This document shows positions 34,261 to 46,419 of a DNA stretch of 64,000 nucleotides, piece by piece (the first letter of the stretch is position 1; every line of letters begins with the position of its first letter). Source of the stretch: Blasia pusilla (taxonomy: Eukaryota > Marchantiophyta > Marchantiopsida > Blasiales); contig CM114271.1 of assembly GCA_050084515.1 (NCBI GenBank), positions 22,754,001-22,818,000 of the forward strand, read 5' to 3'. Under the pieces are notes generated by a model that was not told where the DNA came from, made no database searches, and was given only the letters and a program-made list of their open reading frames with translations. A program made the translations under genes and the position numbers.

Positions 34261-36789
34261 CTCTAGTTTGTAGGGACACATCATTTTCATACAAAGTTAT
34301 AGAAAGAAAAAAAAATCAATGAAACCCTTAAAACTTCGACATTTTAATTTCACGAAAATACAAAACTTGTATAATTTTAAAATAAAATCTTGGAAAAAAA
34401 AAACAAGAAAACAAAATATTGCAAAGATAATTAATAATGATTCAAAACAAGTGGGAGAGTTTGAAAATACTGAAGTAAATGAATTTTATGATCCAATTTT
34501 ATGAATTTATGGACTTTACTGTAAATACACATTTTTTCTATTATTTCTCCCTTTCCCTTTAGTTTGGATATTCATTAATATTTATCTTTAAGTCTCTACA
34601 TTCCATGGTGAGAATAATTTTCAATTTTTTTAGGCATGGCCTTAAATTTTACTACTAGTTTTTCCCATTTTATTATTAGTTTTTGGGAGTTGTTTGGTGA
34701 TTCAGTAATTATTAAAATATATACATTGTGTTTTGAAATCTTTATTTTCTCTACTCACTAATACATGCACGATATTACGTGAAAAGAAAATTAATAAAAT
34801 TTTAAAAATTTTCAACAACATATTCTTTCATACTTTCACCAATTAAAAGAAAATTTTTTATTCAAAACAAAAAAATGTAAACACTTGAAAAAATTGAAGA
34901 AAAAAAGAAGAATATAGTTTAATTTGGAATTATTTTTAAATAAAATTCTTGGGCTTATCTTTTGTAAAAAAAAAATGGGCTGTTTCCTTATTTTAATTTT
35001 TGGAGATAATTGGTAGTTATGGATAATTTTTTGATATTTTATTCTTTCTAGATCTACAAGTGAAAAAACCTAAAAATGAACTTATCTTAATAGAATTAAT
35101 ATTCCAACCTAATCAAATTTTTTGTAACCAATTTTTGGGCAACTTTATTATTATTTTAAAATTTGGAGTTTTTCTGTACTTATTAGTTATGAATAGTGAA
35201 ATTGGAAAGACCCTTTTTTTTAGAAGATGTGATTGTGCGTGTGTAACAACTATTTTAATTATTTGTGCATTTATTTCAACCTCCATTTGCTTGAAACTTT
35301 CCAAGAAGTCTAGCTGCACTTTAAGTATGAAGTGTTCCATCTTTCAGGTCTAGATGAGATCCTTGAACACGATCGAAATCAAAAAGACCCTCTTTTCCAA
35401 GAAGTTTGATGGCGTGAGTCAAAAAACCATCAACATATTTTTGGACTTTGGGTAATAACTCCATTTTCCTTGAAACTTTCTAAGAAGTCTACATACACAA
35501 TGGGGAGAAATTATTCTAAATTTCAAATCAAGATGAGATTCTTGAAGAAGATGAAAATTGGAAAAAACCCTCTTTTGCTAGAACGTTTAATCAATAGGGT
35601 CTAAAAATCACTTAAACTTTTTTATGTTTTCATTATAAGAGAATCTACTTTTAATACCCAAAATACCATTCATTAAAGAATTCCAAGGTATTGAACTACG
35701 AACATACTTGGAAAAAATATAAGAAAATAATAAATTTTAGTATAATTTTGAAAAAAATCCATATTTTCTTTTAGGCTTGTATTTTGTGAAAAAATTGGGC
35801 ATTCAATTATAAGCTCCTTGGATAAATTAAAGTTAAATTTGTAGTTTTTTGATATTCTATTTTTCCCGGATTTTTGAATCCTCATGTGGCCTTAGGTAGA
35901 ATGAAAAAAATTAGAATATCATGTGATATTTCTTACAACCTACACCTTTACTAATTCCCAAAACATAGCTAAAAAAACCATTATACGACCCCTTTTTCGG
36001 GTTTAGAGTTTTACGATGCAAGAGGAGGGAGTAATACAGCACTCAAGATTCCCACTTTCTTCTGTGCCCTCACAACCAAAATGCATCAGAACGCGCTGGT
36101 CGTCCGAGCGGACTCCAATTTGGACTGAGGAGCTCCTGGACTCAATTCAGTATCCAACACGATCGCGAACATGCGCAAGTTTCCTTCAGAAAAAGAAAAT
36201 GAGTGAGGTGCATGAACAGAATGAAGAACGCAAGCATTTAGGGTGCCTAAGTTGCTTAACTGATTATCCCAATTATCTCGTTCACTCTTGTGGCCGTAGT
36301 CACTTCGTGGTCCCTAAATTGGTGTTCGCCTGCATTGGCTGATCCAACAATCGGGATTCAATTCACGGCGTTCGCTTTGCCATCATATGCAGAGCATCTA
36401 GAGCTTCCCGTCGTGCCATCCAAAGCTTACAAGAACACGAATCGCGACTGGATGGAACTAGGAAGAAGGAAGGCTAGTAATAGGCTTTTATGTATCGTAT
36501 TAATGAAGAATAAATACTGATACGGATGTTAAAATCGCATCATTAAAAACTCATATCCTACGGTCCAAAATCATGCAAAATAACTTACATTCTACAAGCT
36601 CTTTACTTAGAATCAACTTCTTCTAGGGGCCGTAAATAAAGCAAAGAGAGCCTTGGAAAAGTAGAGGTAAATAAGTTAAATTTCATGAAAATGAAAACTT
36701 AAGAATTATGTGTTCTACCATTCCTTGGTCCCTTCCCCATTAAAATGAAATGTCATTAAGGCATACTTATCTTAATATCTGCATATACA
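34260..36789. other. AT-rich intergenic DNA, no gene recognised
   Basis: Long A and T runs. Small frames (34319-34504, 35060-35353) are Lys/Ile/Phe-rich and typical of AT-rich non-coding DNA. A 108-codon frame at 36016-36342 lies in more balanced sequence but shows no known domain. Confidence 0.5.
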
Positions 36790-37045
36790 GGGTGTCACGT
36801 CTTTTAGGATAGATCAGTGAGATCTAATAGAGCGCCTTCGTGAGTAGTGGAGGACACGCTCAATAGGTCGCGGATGACCTGTTGAGACCCCGGGAAACTT
36901 GAGAGAGCAGGTTTTCCCTTCGCTTCGGCTCATTTGGAGCCATATTGAGGAACTTACTATTTTAGGTAAGTACCATTTTGAGTATATGATCGACTTTCTA
37001 TTTTTGGTAAGTGATCCTTGACCTCCTACATCAGGTCAAGAGCCA
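36790..37045 (+). repeat. LTR-like repeat, forward copy
   Basis: It begins TGTCACGTCTTTTAGGATAG and runs through GACCTGTTGAGACCC, GGCTCATTTGGAGCCATAT and CCTACATCAGGTCAAGAGCC. The same sequence occurs in reverse at 39991-39725. A TG start and the nearness of the other copy to gypsy protease remnants suggest a retrotransposon LTR, but no second copy in the same orientation is seen, so solo or fragmentary. Confidence 0.5.
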
Positions 37046-37792
37046 AGGAGATGACTTGGGAGAATAGGTTATCATAGAGAGAGCTTGGGAGAGGGAAGGG
37101 GTATACCTCAAGGAGAGAGAGCTTGAGAACTCATTCTCTCTTTGTTGAACCTCTTGGCATGAGGCGGTGGAGCTATGGTACTTTGCCTTGTGAGTGTAAC
37201 CCAAGCCTCTCATTAGGAGAGTGGATTTGGTTTGACATGAGAGAGAGTGCACACCTTTGAGAGCTATGGTGTGAGATGGTGGAGAGAGAGATTGGATCTT
37301 ACTTTACAAAGAGAGAATGAGAGAATGAGATTGGAGATATTTTGGTACTTCTTGTCTCGTTGTTTGGATGCCATGAGTTACCATGGGATCATGCGTGTTT
37401 GTGTGTGTGTTCGATGACAGCGATGTATGTTGTGTAGCGATGTGTATGCGCACGACAAGGGAAATCACTTTTTTAGTCTTTGTTCCTTTTTTAACGGCCT
37501 CATGTGTTGTAACAAATTTATTACACAAGGAATTTATAGCAATTTTTTTAAAGAAAATCTTTAAAAATTTTAAAATTGAAGAAAATCCTTGAAATATAAT
37601 ACAATTATAGAGAAACCATTTTTCTATTTTTTTTAAATAGTGTAAGATCATGAATTCTAGAAATTATCTTAAGATGCAAAACAATGAAGATGAGGGAGCC
37701 TTGGAAAAAATCAAAGTAAATAATCTATATTTTTAATGAATCAATATAACAAAAATTATAAGTTAATGATTTTCTCTTTCCTTCGTCAATTC

Positions 37793-38094
37793 TATGGTTG
37801 CACAAAAACGGACAAGTCCATCATTAGGACGGACATGGGTTCGAAGAGGTGGGACCCATACTTTTAGTCCATGATGGAAGGCAAGCAAGGATGAGAGGAG
37901 CAATGAGGAGAAGGGAATGGAGGTGGAGGGAGGAAGAAATTGGGGAATAAGGACTACGCAGGCAAGTAAGGGAAATGAGAAAGAAGGAAAAGGTGGGGCC
38001 CATACGATAAAGTCCTTTCATACGATGCAGATAAGTCCACGGACATGGACATGTCCACGGACACGGACACGGACTTTGTCCACATGCAACCTTG
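37793..38094. mobile_element. hAT-like non-autonomous element, copy 7 (302 bp)
   Basis: The ends are TATGGTTGCACAAAAACGGA and CACATGCAACCTTG. The flanks are GTCAATTC (37785-37792) and TTCAATTC (38095-38102), an 8-bp duplication with one mismatch. The core lacks the GC-rich array and is instead AG-rich (GGAATGGAGGTGGAGGGAGG). It shares that interior with the partial copy at 59358, defining a second subfamily. CGGACATGGACATGTCC motifs lie at the right end. Confidence 0.85.
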
Positions 38095-39724
38095 TTCAAT
38101 TCCCCATTAAATTAAAAATTCTTTAATATGCACTAATTTTTATTTATTTTTTAAATAAAAATTTACTCCGTCTACATTGAAATATTTTTGCATGGTGTTA
38201 TATTAAGAGGTTTTGGCAATTCGGTTAGTAGTTTGTCGGAGATATTTTGTAATTTTGATATAGGTTTTCATTTGTTCTCTTTGTTCTAAAATCCTTGAAT
38301 GATGCTATGTTAGAATAAAAATTGAGAATATTTCAAAAAATTTCAAGCAACATCTTATTTTTTATGTTCTAAAAACTCGAATAAATTTTTTTAATTTAAA
38401 ATATAATTAGTTTAAGGGAAAATTGGGAAAAAAATTCATTAATGAAAATTTTATTTTTAAATTTTAATTTACTTTTTGGCTAATTTTATTTATGCATGGA
38501 CTTATGTATTTTTGAGGAATTTTGGGCAACTTAATTATAACTTTGTTTTAGGAGTTTTTTTCAAAAAAATTGTTAAAAAATCCATCACAACCAAGCTTGA
38601 AAATAAATTTGAAAAATGAATAAATAAAAATTAATTTCATGCTTTTTAATAAATTTAGGAAAACACCTTTTCCACTCTTCCATTTCTCAATATTCTGAAA
38701 ACGACGTAGTGCAAAAATGGGAGGTGTATTTACACATATTTATTTACATTCATGAGAGGTACTAAAAAATCTCAAAATATTAGGTTTCAAACTATAAATC
38801 ATCTATGCTACGAGAGCTCTTGATCGTTGATTTCTATCATGGATTCATTTTGAAGAACAACTCGTAATCAGGTTATCAATAACACTAGTGTCATCCTATC
38901 TACATTCTCACATTTACAATTAGTCAATGCCCTCTTCCAATGAGATGGTTCTACTAATTCACTAGATCACAGAGCCTCCATATCTCATCTTTGGGTGGAT
39001 ACATGATGGAAAATATGAATACCCAAACTATCTTTGTCAACTCATTTGGTGAATTCCTCCTCAACCTCAGTGAAGAACTGCATCACTTTAGCTAGTAGTT
39101 GGATATACATCCTCTTAAGATATCCTAAACATGGAATAGATATCGTGGGATCCTTCTACCATCTTGGAGTTGGAATCCAAGTTTCTTCCATTCATCATCA
39201 AATCATCCATGAGGTGTATAATGCAAAGTTTCTCGCTTGCCATCAGTTGAAATCTCTTGGCCATTGATAATTGATCTAATAAAGAAATTTTGTGTTGTAC
39301 ATATTGCAATATATTCGGATCCATCACATTTCTCTCCACACTTCCACTCTAGATCTTCCTCCCTATCTCGAAGTACTTGCAGAAATTATTTGGGAATGGG
39401 CTTTGGCAACCATACTTCAAATATCGCAATACATACTCTCACAAACAATGAAGATGAAAGACACAAGAATGGTGTCGCATTCTTGTATGGAGTCTATGCA
39501 TCTCCATGACTAGCACGTGGAACCAATCTAGTCAACTCCAAATATGCAATGCATGTCTTCAAGCTCCAATCTGAAAAGTTACATGACTCTATAGTCATTG
39601 TTCTCCCATTGAATCCCGCCAGAACATGGTTGATAATGGATGATCCTTCTCCGATCAGACACGAGATAGACATTCCTTACCCCTCATATCCTTGATGATC
39701 TTCTCATACTCATTATATCGTAGC
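38095..39724. other. AT-rich intergenic DNA / decayed retroelement
   Basis: 38100-38990 is AT-rich with nothing recognised. 39000-39720 contains minus-strand frames with many stops (LMDDLMMNGRNLDSNSKMVEG) between the LTR-like copy and AT-rich DNA. They may be remnants of retrotransposon polyprotein but I cannot assign them. Confidence 0.4.
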
Positions 39725-39991
39725 CCTTACTCCCTTGGTTCTTGACCTGATGTAGGGGGTCAAGGCACTTCTCAAAATGAAATGTCTACTCTAGTTCTAA
39801 TATAAACTTATCCAAAATAGTAAGTTTCTCTATATAGCTCCAAATGAAATGAGCCAAAATGAAAAGGAAACCTACTCTCTCAAGTTAACCAAGGCCTCAA
39901 CTGGTCACCCTCAAACTATTGAAGTTTTCCTCCAATATTCTTGAAGGTGCTCTGCCAAAACTTGTCAATCTATCCTAAAAGATGTGATAAG
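39725..39991 (-). repeat. LTR-like repeat, inverted copy
   Basis: The reverse complement matches 36790-37045, with TATCACATCTTTTAGGATAG at its start, TGACCAGTTGAGGCC, TTGGCTCATTT and CCTACATCAGGTCAAGAACC. Against TGTCACGTC in the other copy, the two changes at the start are G-to-A, as expected of methylated-C decay. It directly follows the protease remnant on the same strand. Confidence 0.5.
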
Positions 39992-40000
39992 CTTCTCAAT

Positions 40001-40189
40001 TCACCGTGTTTTCCCATTTGGAAATTCTACCTCTTTATTTTGATCCCTCTCTAAAGCCTCGTCTAAAGCCAAGACCAACTTCATCATTACGAGCATAATT
40101 ATATCTCTTGAATGGAAGTTTTTTGTTACACTAAGATCAATCAACATTCTAGCTCGAGATCCCTCTACCTCCCCATCTATGATAATCAG
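40001..40189 (-). pseudogene. Gypsy-type retrotransposon protease remnant
   Basis: The minus-strand frame reads DGEVEGSRARMLIDLSVTKNF. It aligns with the aspartic protease of plant Ty3/gypsy elements, where LIDSGAT(S/H)NF surrounds the catalytic Asp; the Asp is kept but the next residues are changed. A hAT-like element (40190-40661) is inserted at the upstream side, separating it from the gag remnant. Confidence 0.5.
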
Positions 40190-40661
40190 CAAGCTTGCAC
40201 AAGATAAAGTCCATGTCCGCAGACATGTCTATGCGGTACCGGGTACCCATAGACCCGGGCCTACACCCAAGGCCTTGAGCCCTTGAGCCCATAACGTAGA
40301 CTCAAGCTCAACTAACCCACACCCATTTTGTAGCCAACATGAAACCTGCGCGTGGCCTACGATAAGTTGGGCCCCCATTGGGCAGGCTCATGCCCGCGAT
40401 TGAGCATGCTAAGGGCCCATAGGGTTGCGCGAGCTTGAGTACGCCATGCGAGTGTGGTTCAGGCTCAATCGTAGGCCCTACGCGGGCCTATGCCCGCCCA
40501 ATGGGGGCCTAGCCCACCCTCCGGGAAGCGCGTGGGCTTCATGCGGGCTAAAATATGTGTGTGGGCTACTAAGCCGGGGTCTATATTACGAGCTCAACGG
40601 GCTTAGATGCAGAGGAAGGACCCGTTGGACTGTCAAGCATGCCCATTTCCATAAAACCTTG
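40190..40661. mobile_element. hAT-like non-autonomous element, copy 8 (472 bp)
   Basis: The ends are CAAGCTTGCACAAGATAAAG and TTCCATAAAACCTTG. The flanks are ATAATCAG (40182-40189) and ATAATGAG (40662-40669), seven of eight identical. The core has GGGCCT/GGCCCA words and GTCCGCAGACATGTC near the left end. It splits gypsy protease from gag sequence, so it is younger than that element. Confidence 0.85.
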
Positions 40662-41159
40662 ATAATGAGACGGGTCTCTCCTCTCTTCAAACCATTTACC
40701 TCCAAATGTATGTGTCAATCCTCACTTTTCCTTCTTTTTGTAGAGTCAATATTTCCGCGAGGAGAATTTATTGGTTTCCCAAGGTTTCCCTTCTTCGTCA
40801 TTATATTCCTACATGTGTCTCCCTTCAAGATGATTAATAGAAGAACGATATGACTTATTTCCAAGCCTACGAAAGCAACAATTCATGGCTATATGGCTAT
40901 ATCTACCACACTAAAAATATTGGCGTGTATATCGTAAGACTTTTGATTCTCTCCCTCCTTGATTCTCTCCCTGCTTTAAGAACCCTCTTCATTTGAGGAC
41001 CAATCTCTTGAACATTGGGGTTCCCAATTCTCTCTATTCGTACCCTTCCATTAGATCTCCGTAGTGCATAACCATCCCATGCTTATTTTTTACTTTGTGC
41101 TTGCAAGTCACAAAACTCCTTAATGTAGTCCTCCATACTTTTTTTCTCCTCCAATCTCC

Positions 41160-41599
41160 TTGGTTTCATTCTAGCAATGAGAATGGGGTCCACAACTTGG
41201 AAATTTTGCAATATTTATTGTCTCATCCAACTCCATGTGATTTTTTGACTTATTTCAATCAAGAATCTCCCTTTCCTTGAAACCATGTCATGATCAATGC
41301 TCGATCTATTAACAAAGATCTTACAAATATCCTTCCAATATGATCATCGATGTTGAAAAGAGATAATTGAATTTCCATACGAGTGATCCAACCCTCTAGT
41401 ACCCCCATAACTCAACTTCCTTTATACCGTTCTACCTTACAGGCCTTTTCCATTTTCAATATTAATGACATTTGGGCATTCATCTCCACCACTTTGTGTG
41501 CTACATGGGCCTTTAATGCTCTTGTTGTTGTTCAAGTTTCCTCACTCTTCCCAGAAATCAAGATACTCATGATCTCCACCTCCATCTCATCGGGCGAAT

Positions 41600-41660
<61 letters not shown>

Positions 41661-42057
41661 TTTTTACCGGAGCAACTTCTTGTCCTAATTCTTAGACTTA
41701 ATTATAACTTTGGCTAATAAATGCAACCTCAATTTTCTCAATTCATGAATCATATCCCTTAGAGTTTCTTCCATTGTTACTCCATCTTTCCTTTCATGCT
41801 TTACTACCACTTTAATATAAGGTCGAGATTTACACTTGCCAATTTTGCACAATAGGGATTACAAAAGGCAGTGGCGACGCAATGACCTTATTATAATACT
41901 CTTGGCCAAACTCCCTCACCATAAACTCACTATATGCTACCTTGGGTTGATAGACCACATGGACTATACATTGAGTGTTAAAAAAAACTCGTGGAGGCCT
42001 ATTCAAGTCTTTCCCCATTTTCTCATTTAAAATAAAATATAAATAATGCAATCCCAC
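41160..42057 (-). pseudogene. Gypsy-type retrotransposon gag remnant
   Basis: The minus strand gives KDGVTMEETLRDMIHELRK (about 41790-41730). After a CT microsatellite come SPDEMEVEIMSILISGKSEE, LKAHVAHKVVEMNAQMS, then LEGWITRMEIQLSLFNIDD, IFVRSLLIDRALIMTWFQ and RRLEEKKSMEDYIKEFCDLQ. The Trp/Glu block followed by a leucine-rich helix and MTWF matches plant gypsy gag proteins (retrotrans_gag family). Several stops interrupt it. It lies upstream of the protease remnant on the same strand, in gypsy order. Confidence 0.6.
41602..41656. repeat. (CT)n microsatellite
   Basis: About 27 CT dinucleotides in a row lie inside the decayed gag sequence. Confidence 0.95.
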
Positions 42058-42059
42058 AC

Positions 42060-43259
42060 ACGGTCATACATAACAATTGGAAGAATAGCGGGAAGCGAGA
42101 CTCCATCTTTTGTGTCATGAAAGCTTCACCAAAGTGATATACAAGATACCTTGTGAATCAATGTCTATCTAGATATAAGATTTTGATAATAAACGGATTT
42201 AGAAATGGAAAATTAGGAGTCACTCTCGCTTCCCCTCCATCTATTACCTAAAAAATTGCCCTTTTGCCTTATTCTAGTTGCATCTTAATAGCCGTTTCCA
42301 ACCTCTAACAAGCATCTTCAAACTCACAACACTAGATCATAACTTGGTTATTATTTCAAGAGTGATAATTCAATCTCATTGCAAGAGCAACCTTGCTCTC
42401 ATACCATTATAACCATCGAGCTCATGCGGTCATTCCTCGAGGATCATTCTAGAATTGCACTAAGATAGAATGCCCCTCGATGCCTCTCCTCTTCTTTTAT
42501 ATGCATGAAGATAAATGAGCGCTACTCATCCTTATGCCACGTGGTCTCTTGTCCTTGCATGAGAAGATCTTCTTTGGACTCTAGTATCATTATCTCATCT
42601 TTAAGTTATCATATCTATCCATGATCTCGTCATTATCTTATTTTTTTACCAACCTACAGACCCACTCTCATCTTTATCACATGTTATTTGTCTTTTCTAT
42701 TTTTGGTTGGTTCTTTCTCACTTATATGCTATATAATATACACTCTAACATGACTAACAAAGGATGTTTATAATATCATTTTTAATGTGATTTTAGCCTT
42801 TGATGAATATTTGAAACACTTGCAATTTGAGAAAAGCGGCAGAAAGTTCCTTAACATCAATACATTGAGAGATCATAATGGTAAGTACTTGGAGGCTATT
42901 TTAACCTTCCAGATTAATTTTTCTAAGAGTATATGCGTAAGTTTACACGTTCAATTTTGGGATATTAATAGATTGATCGGTGCAATGACATTATTGAATC
43001 CTCTACATATGGCTTTAAGGCAAGTAAGGTTGAATAGTTGGGGTTGTAAAGTCGAGTCGTGTGCACATTTTGGAGGGGTACTACCCTTGAGGGGTAATTT
43101 AGAGCCTGCTATTGTTAACCATGGAGTAGAAGAACATGAATTTTAATCATTCAAGCTCATGTCCAAAACTAAATGGAAAGACATAAACTTTCCGGACGTA
43201 TGGGCTACGGTAAGTTGGAGTCTATCATTGCAATGTAAGTTCCCTAGCCTACTTGTGTT
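42060..43259. other. AT-rich intergenic DNA, no gene recognised
   Basis: A 119-codon plus frame (42787-43146, VILAFDEYLKHLQFEKS) shows no known domain. It may be a decayed transposon piece. Nothing else is seen. Confidence 0.45.
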
Positions 43260-44548
43260 TATGGTTGCACGGAAACGGACATATCTGAACTGCACCCGAG
43301 CCCGCCTAGAGCCCGCACTCATTGTGTGGCCCACAACCCGGTCGCGGTGCAGGCTATAGCCTTGGGCGGGCTGGGCGTGGGCTTGAGGTCCACACCGCAA
43401 GATTTGATCCAGCGCACCACATGTAGTCCGCTGGACCAAATCTTGGTATAGTGGACTAATTTTCTCAGGCCTTGAGCCCGTGCCCAGGGCCCGCACCCAA
43501 GGTTGCATGGAAACAAACAAGTCCGAACATGTCCTTGAACATGCCCAGTCCGCACGTGGTCCCGCACCCAAGCCCGCCATCTAGACACAGGCTCAAAGAG
43601 CCTGCACCCGTTGTATGGCCCACATGGTCTGCTTAGTGCGGGCAGCCGCGGCCTCCACGCGGGCAAGTGCAAGCTCCACACGGGCAAAGGCGGGCAGGCG
43701 TGGGCTAGGACGGGCAAGCGTGGGCTCAGAGCGGATTGGGGGTGGGCTAGGCGGCCAGGTGGGGGCTCCGTTCGGGCTCGAGGCGGACAATTGTGGGCTC
43801 CCGAAGGGCAGGTGCAGGCTCTCAACGGGCAAGTGCTTGCTCAGGCGGGCATGCGCAGGCTCCAAGCGAGCAAACACGGGCTCAAGGCAGGCAGGGTGCG
43901 GTGTCCCGAAAGGCACGTGCGGGAAGGCGCGGGCTCCAAGTGGGCAAACACGGGATGAAGGCAGGCAGGGCGCGATGTCTCGAAAGGCACGTGTAGGTAG
44001 GCGCGGGCTCCAAGCGGGCAAACACGGGTTGAAGGGAGGCAAGGCACGGGGTCGCGGAAGCCAAGTGCGGGCAGACGCGGGCTCAAGTCAGGTAGGGCGC
44101 GCGCAGGTGCGGGCTCAAGGACCCGCAAAATTCGGTCCGGCAGACCATCTGCACGGTCCAGGAGACCAAATTTTGGTCTAGCGGACGAAAATTTTGCGGG
44201 CCCTAGGCGGGCCTCGAGCCCACATCTAAGGCATGCACCGAGCCCGCCCCAGGCCGGGATGTGGGATGCGGGCTTGGATGCGGGCTCGGGTGTGGGCTCC
44301 AAGTTCTGCGCCAGCACGGACATGTCCGTGTGCAACCTTGTCCACATCCAGCCCGCCTTAGGCCGAGCTGCGGGCCACGTAACAAACGCGGGCTCCGGGC
44401 GGGTTCGGGTGCAGGTTTGGATGCGGGCTCAAGTGTGGGCCCCGCCCGAGTACTCAAGCCCGCACAGACATGTCTATCCATCGGACGGACATAAGTTCAC
44501 GGATATGGACATGTCCGCGGACACAGACTTTGTCTGTGTACAACCTTG
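43260..44548. mobile_element. hAT-like non-autonomous element, copy 9 (outer, with nested copy)
   Basis: The left end is TATGGTTGCACGGAAACGGA and the right end is TTTGTCTGTGTACAACCTTG. The flanks are CTTGTGTT (43252-43259) and CATGTGTT (44549-44556), seven of eight identical. A complete second element (43498-44340) lies inside, so the outer element proper is about 440 bp. The right part carries GGACATGTCCGCGGACACAG. Long frames through this block are Arg/Gly/Ala-rich products of the GC-rich array, not genes. Confidence 0.85.
43498..44340. mobile_element. hAT-like non-autonomous element, copy 10 (843 bp), nested
   Basis: The ends are CAAGGTTGCATGGAAACAAA and CATGTCCGTGTGCAACCTTG. The flanks are CCCGCACC (43490-43497) and TCCACATC (44341-44348): five of eight match and the three others are transitions, as C-to-T decay of one original CCCGCACC-like duplication would give. 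The interior is an array of GGGCTCCAAGCGGGCAAAC and related words. It inserted within another member of the same family. Confidence 0.75.
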
Positions 44549-45840
44549 CATGTGTTAGCTAATATTGCTAGAATAAAAGGTGTGAGTGCTTCTATTTGTG
44601 AGAGTGTTCTCTCTTGAAAATACTATCAAGACTAAAAGTCGTAATAGATTGATGAAAAAATATTTGGATAATTTACTCAAGATTTCTTTAGAGGTGCTAA
44701 TATCTACTTATGAGGCTCTCTTGGTTGAAGCAATAACACTTTGGAAAATTTTTGCATAATTTAAAGAGGTGTATTCCAATTTAGAGAAATATGTCTATAG
44801 GTGACATTCCAATAGAAGAAGTAAATGAGCAGTGGAATATAGAGATTCATCAATATTTTTTTAGCTAGCACTATTTCCCGACAACTTACCGAAAGACTTT
44901 AACAGAAAAGCACCAAATGAACTTAAGAAATTTCTAAAATTTATAAAAATCATAAATATTTCCTCTTCCTACCGGAAACTAAACGTGATTTTTTCACTAC
45001 GATTTGGCTGTTGGAAATATCGGGTTCCAAGAGAAAAAAAAACTCCCATATAATATTTATTTATATTATTATTGGAGAATTATTTCTTAATTGATTTGTA
45101 AACACTTCTATGGTAACCCGGAAAAAAAGTTTCCTCTTTATAGAATAAATTAGCCCCCCGTTGCACACCGGTAATTCTTATCAAATTGAATCATCAAAAC
45201 AACTCTTAAAAAAAACTATAGAAAGGTTTAGTATGTTCTTTTAGTACTTTCTTAAGGTGTGAAGTGTGCACATGGAGGCTTATTTTCTAGCAGTCAGCGC
45301 AGATCTTTTCGCGATGAGTATTGAAAGCCGCAAATTTTAGGAAAGAATTTTACGACGAGCTATTGTGTTTAAGAGTGGGGACTGGCTCAAAGCCGTGGGG
45401 TTGCAGTAACATTGTTCGTTCGGTGCAGGGAAATTCATGGACTGCAAAACTTGCAGACTGTGACTGTCATGAATCACTCCTTGCAGGGCTGACTCCTATT
45501 CGCTCCCTCCTATTCACTCATTGCTACCCCCTGTGAAATTTCAGTTCGCGCCGTAGAAGCAAATTACAACTGGCCGCAGGCGTTGGTGGTCAGAGTCTTC
45601 AATCCTGCATACACCACCCTTCTAACGGACAACGAAAACAGGTTTTCCGCGTGCGCTGCAGCAGCAACATTACTCTTCTGCCCTAGTCATCATGCTGTGG
45701 CCACAAACTTTTCGGCTGGTTTCGCCAACTTTCGGGGAAGGAAGGCGGGCTGGGGTTTCCATTGTCTCCACCGCTCTGAAGTTGGACTGTGAGACCCTCC
45801 CTGAGCAAAAATGGAATGCTCGGCTGTTCATTTGGACAAG
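44549..45840. other. Intergenic, no gene recognised
   Basis: 44560-45250 is AT-rich. 45300-45840 is of higher GC content with short frames but no family I recognise; it flanks the retrotransposon fragment and may be part of it. Confidence 0.45.
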
Positions 45841-45844
45841 TGCG

Positions 45845-46300
45845 AGCTCAAGTGGTGGCCCAAGGGCGAATGCTCCGCCGCCGCCGCCGGACACACATCT
45901 ACAGTCGACTACACGAGGGACACATCTTCATCCCCCTGGCCATAGAGATGTATGGGGCTATGGGGGAGAGGTTCGACTCGTTCCTTACGGACTGCGCCCA
46001 TCATCTCCACTCGAGAAATGGGTTGTCCTTAGCTACTGCGATTCTGTATTGTAGGCAGCGGGTCTCCATAGCGTTGCAGCGTGCCCAGGCTAATGGGATT
46101 TTGTGGCGGGCTCAGGCTGTGGGAGACGCCGGCGCTAGAGGCCCACTTAGTAGTAGTCATAGCTCTCTTGTTGTTGCTGATATTGTCTCTGCTGTTGGTG
46201 AGTTTCGTCTTTAGAGGGGGGAATGCCCCCTTCTTCCTTTTCTGGTCCTGTTGTGGCCTTGCCTTCAGGTTTTATGGAAGTGCATCTTCTCTTCATTTGG
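45845..46300 (+). mobile_element. 3' fragment of the restriction-endonuclease retrotransposon
   Basis: The plus-strand frame 45920-46215 reads HIFIPLAIEMYGAMGERFDS, FLTDCAHHLHSRNGLS, RQRVSIALQRAQANG and WRAQAVGD. This is the C terminus of the protein whose minus-strand copy ends at 6848 (FIPFAVEVFGHLHVSFDTFLK, MALQHAQALALIRRAEVVGD). The stop is near 46215, followed by GAGGGGGGAATGCCCCC, a short hairpin also found at 13090. It is a 5'-truncated copy, which is typical of non-LTR elements. Confidence 0.7.
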
Positions 46301-46419
46301 ACAAACGCAACTGCACCAACTGTGTCCCAGGTATGGCAAAGTGTACCACTAAGGAAACGCGCCAGACCTACTCTGGGCGAATAAATATATGGAATAGTGA
46401 GAAGTACTCGTACTCATAA

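Noticed and set aside
43319-44347. Overlapping frames of 100-190 codons
   Set aside because: Same cause: GC-rich array within nested non-autonomous elements.
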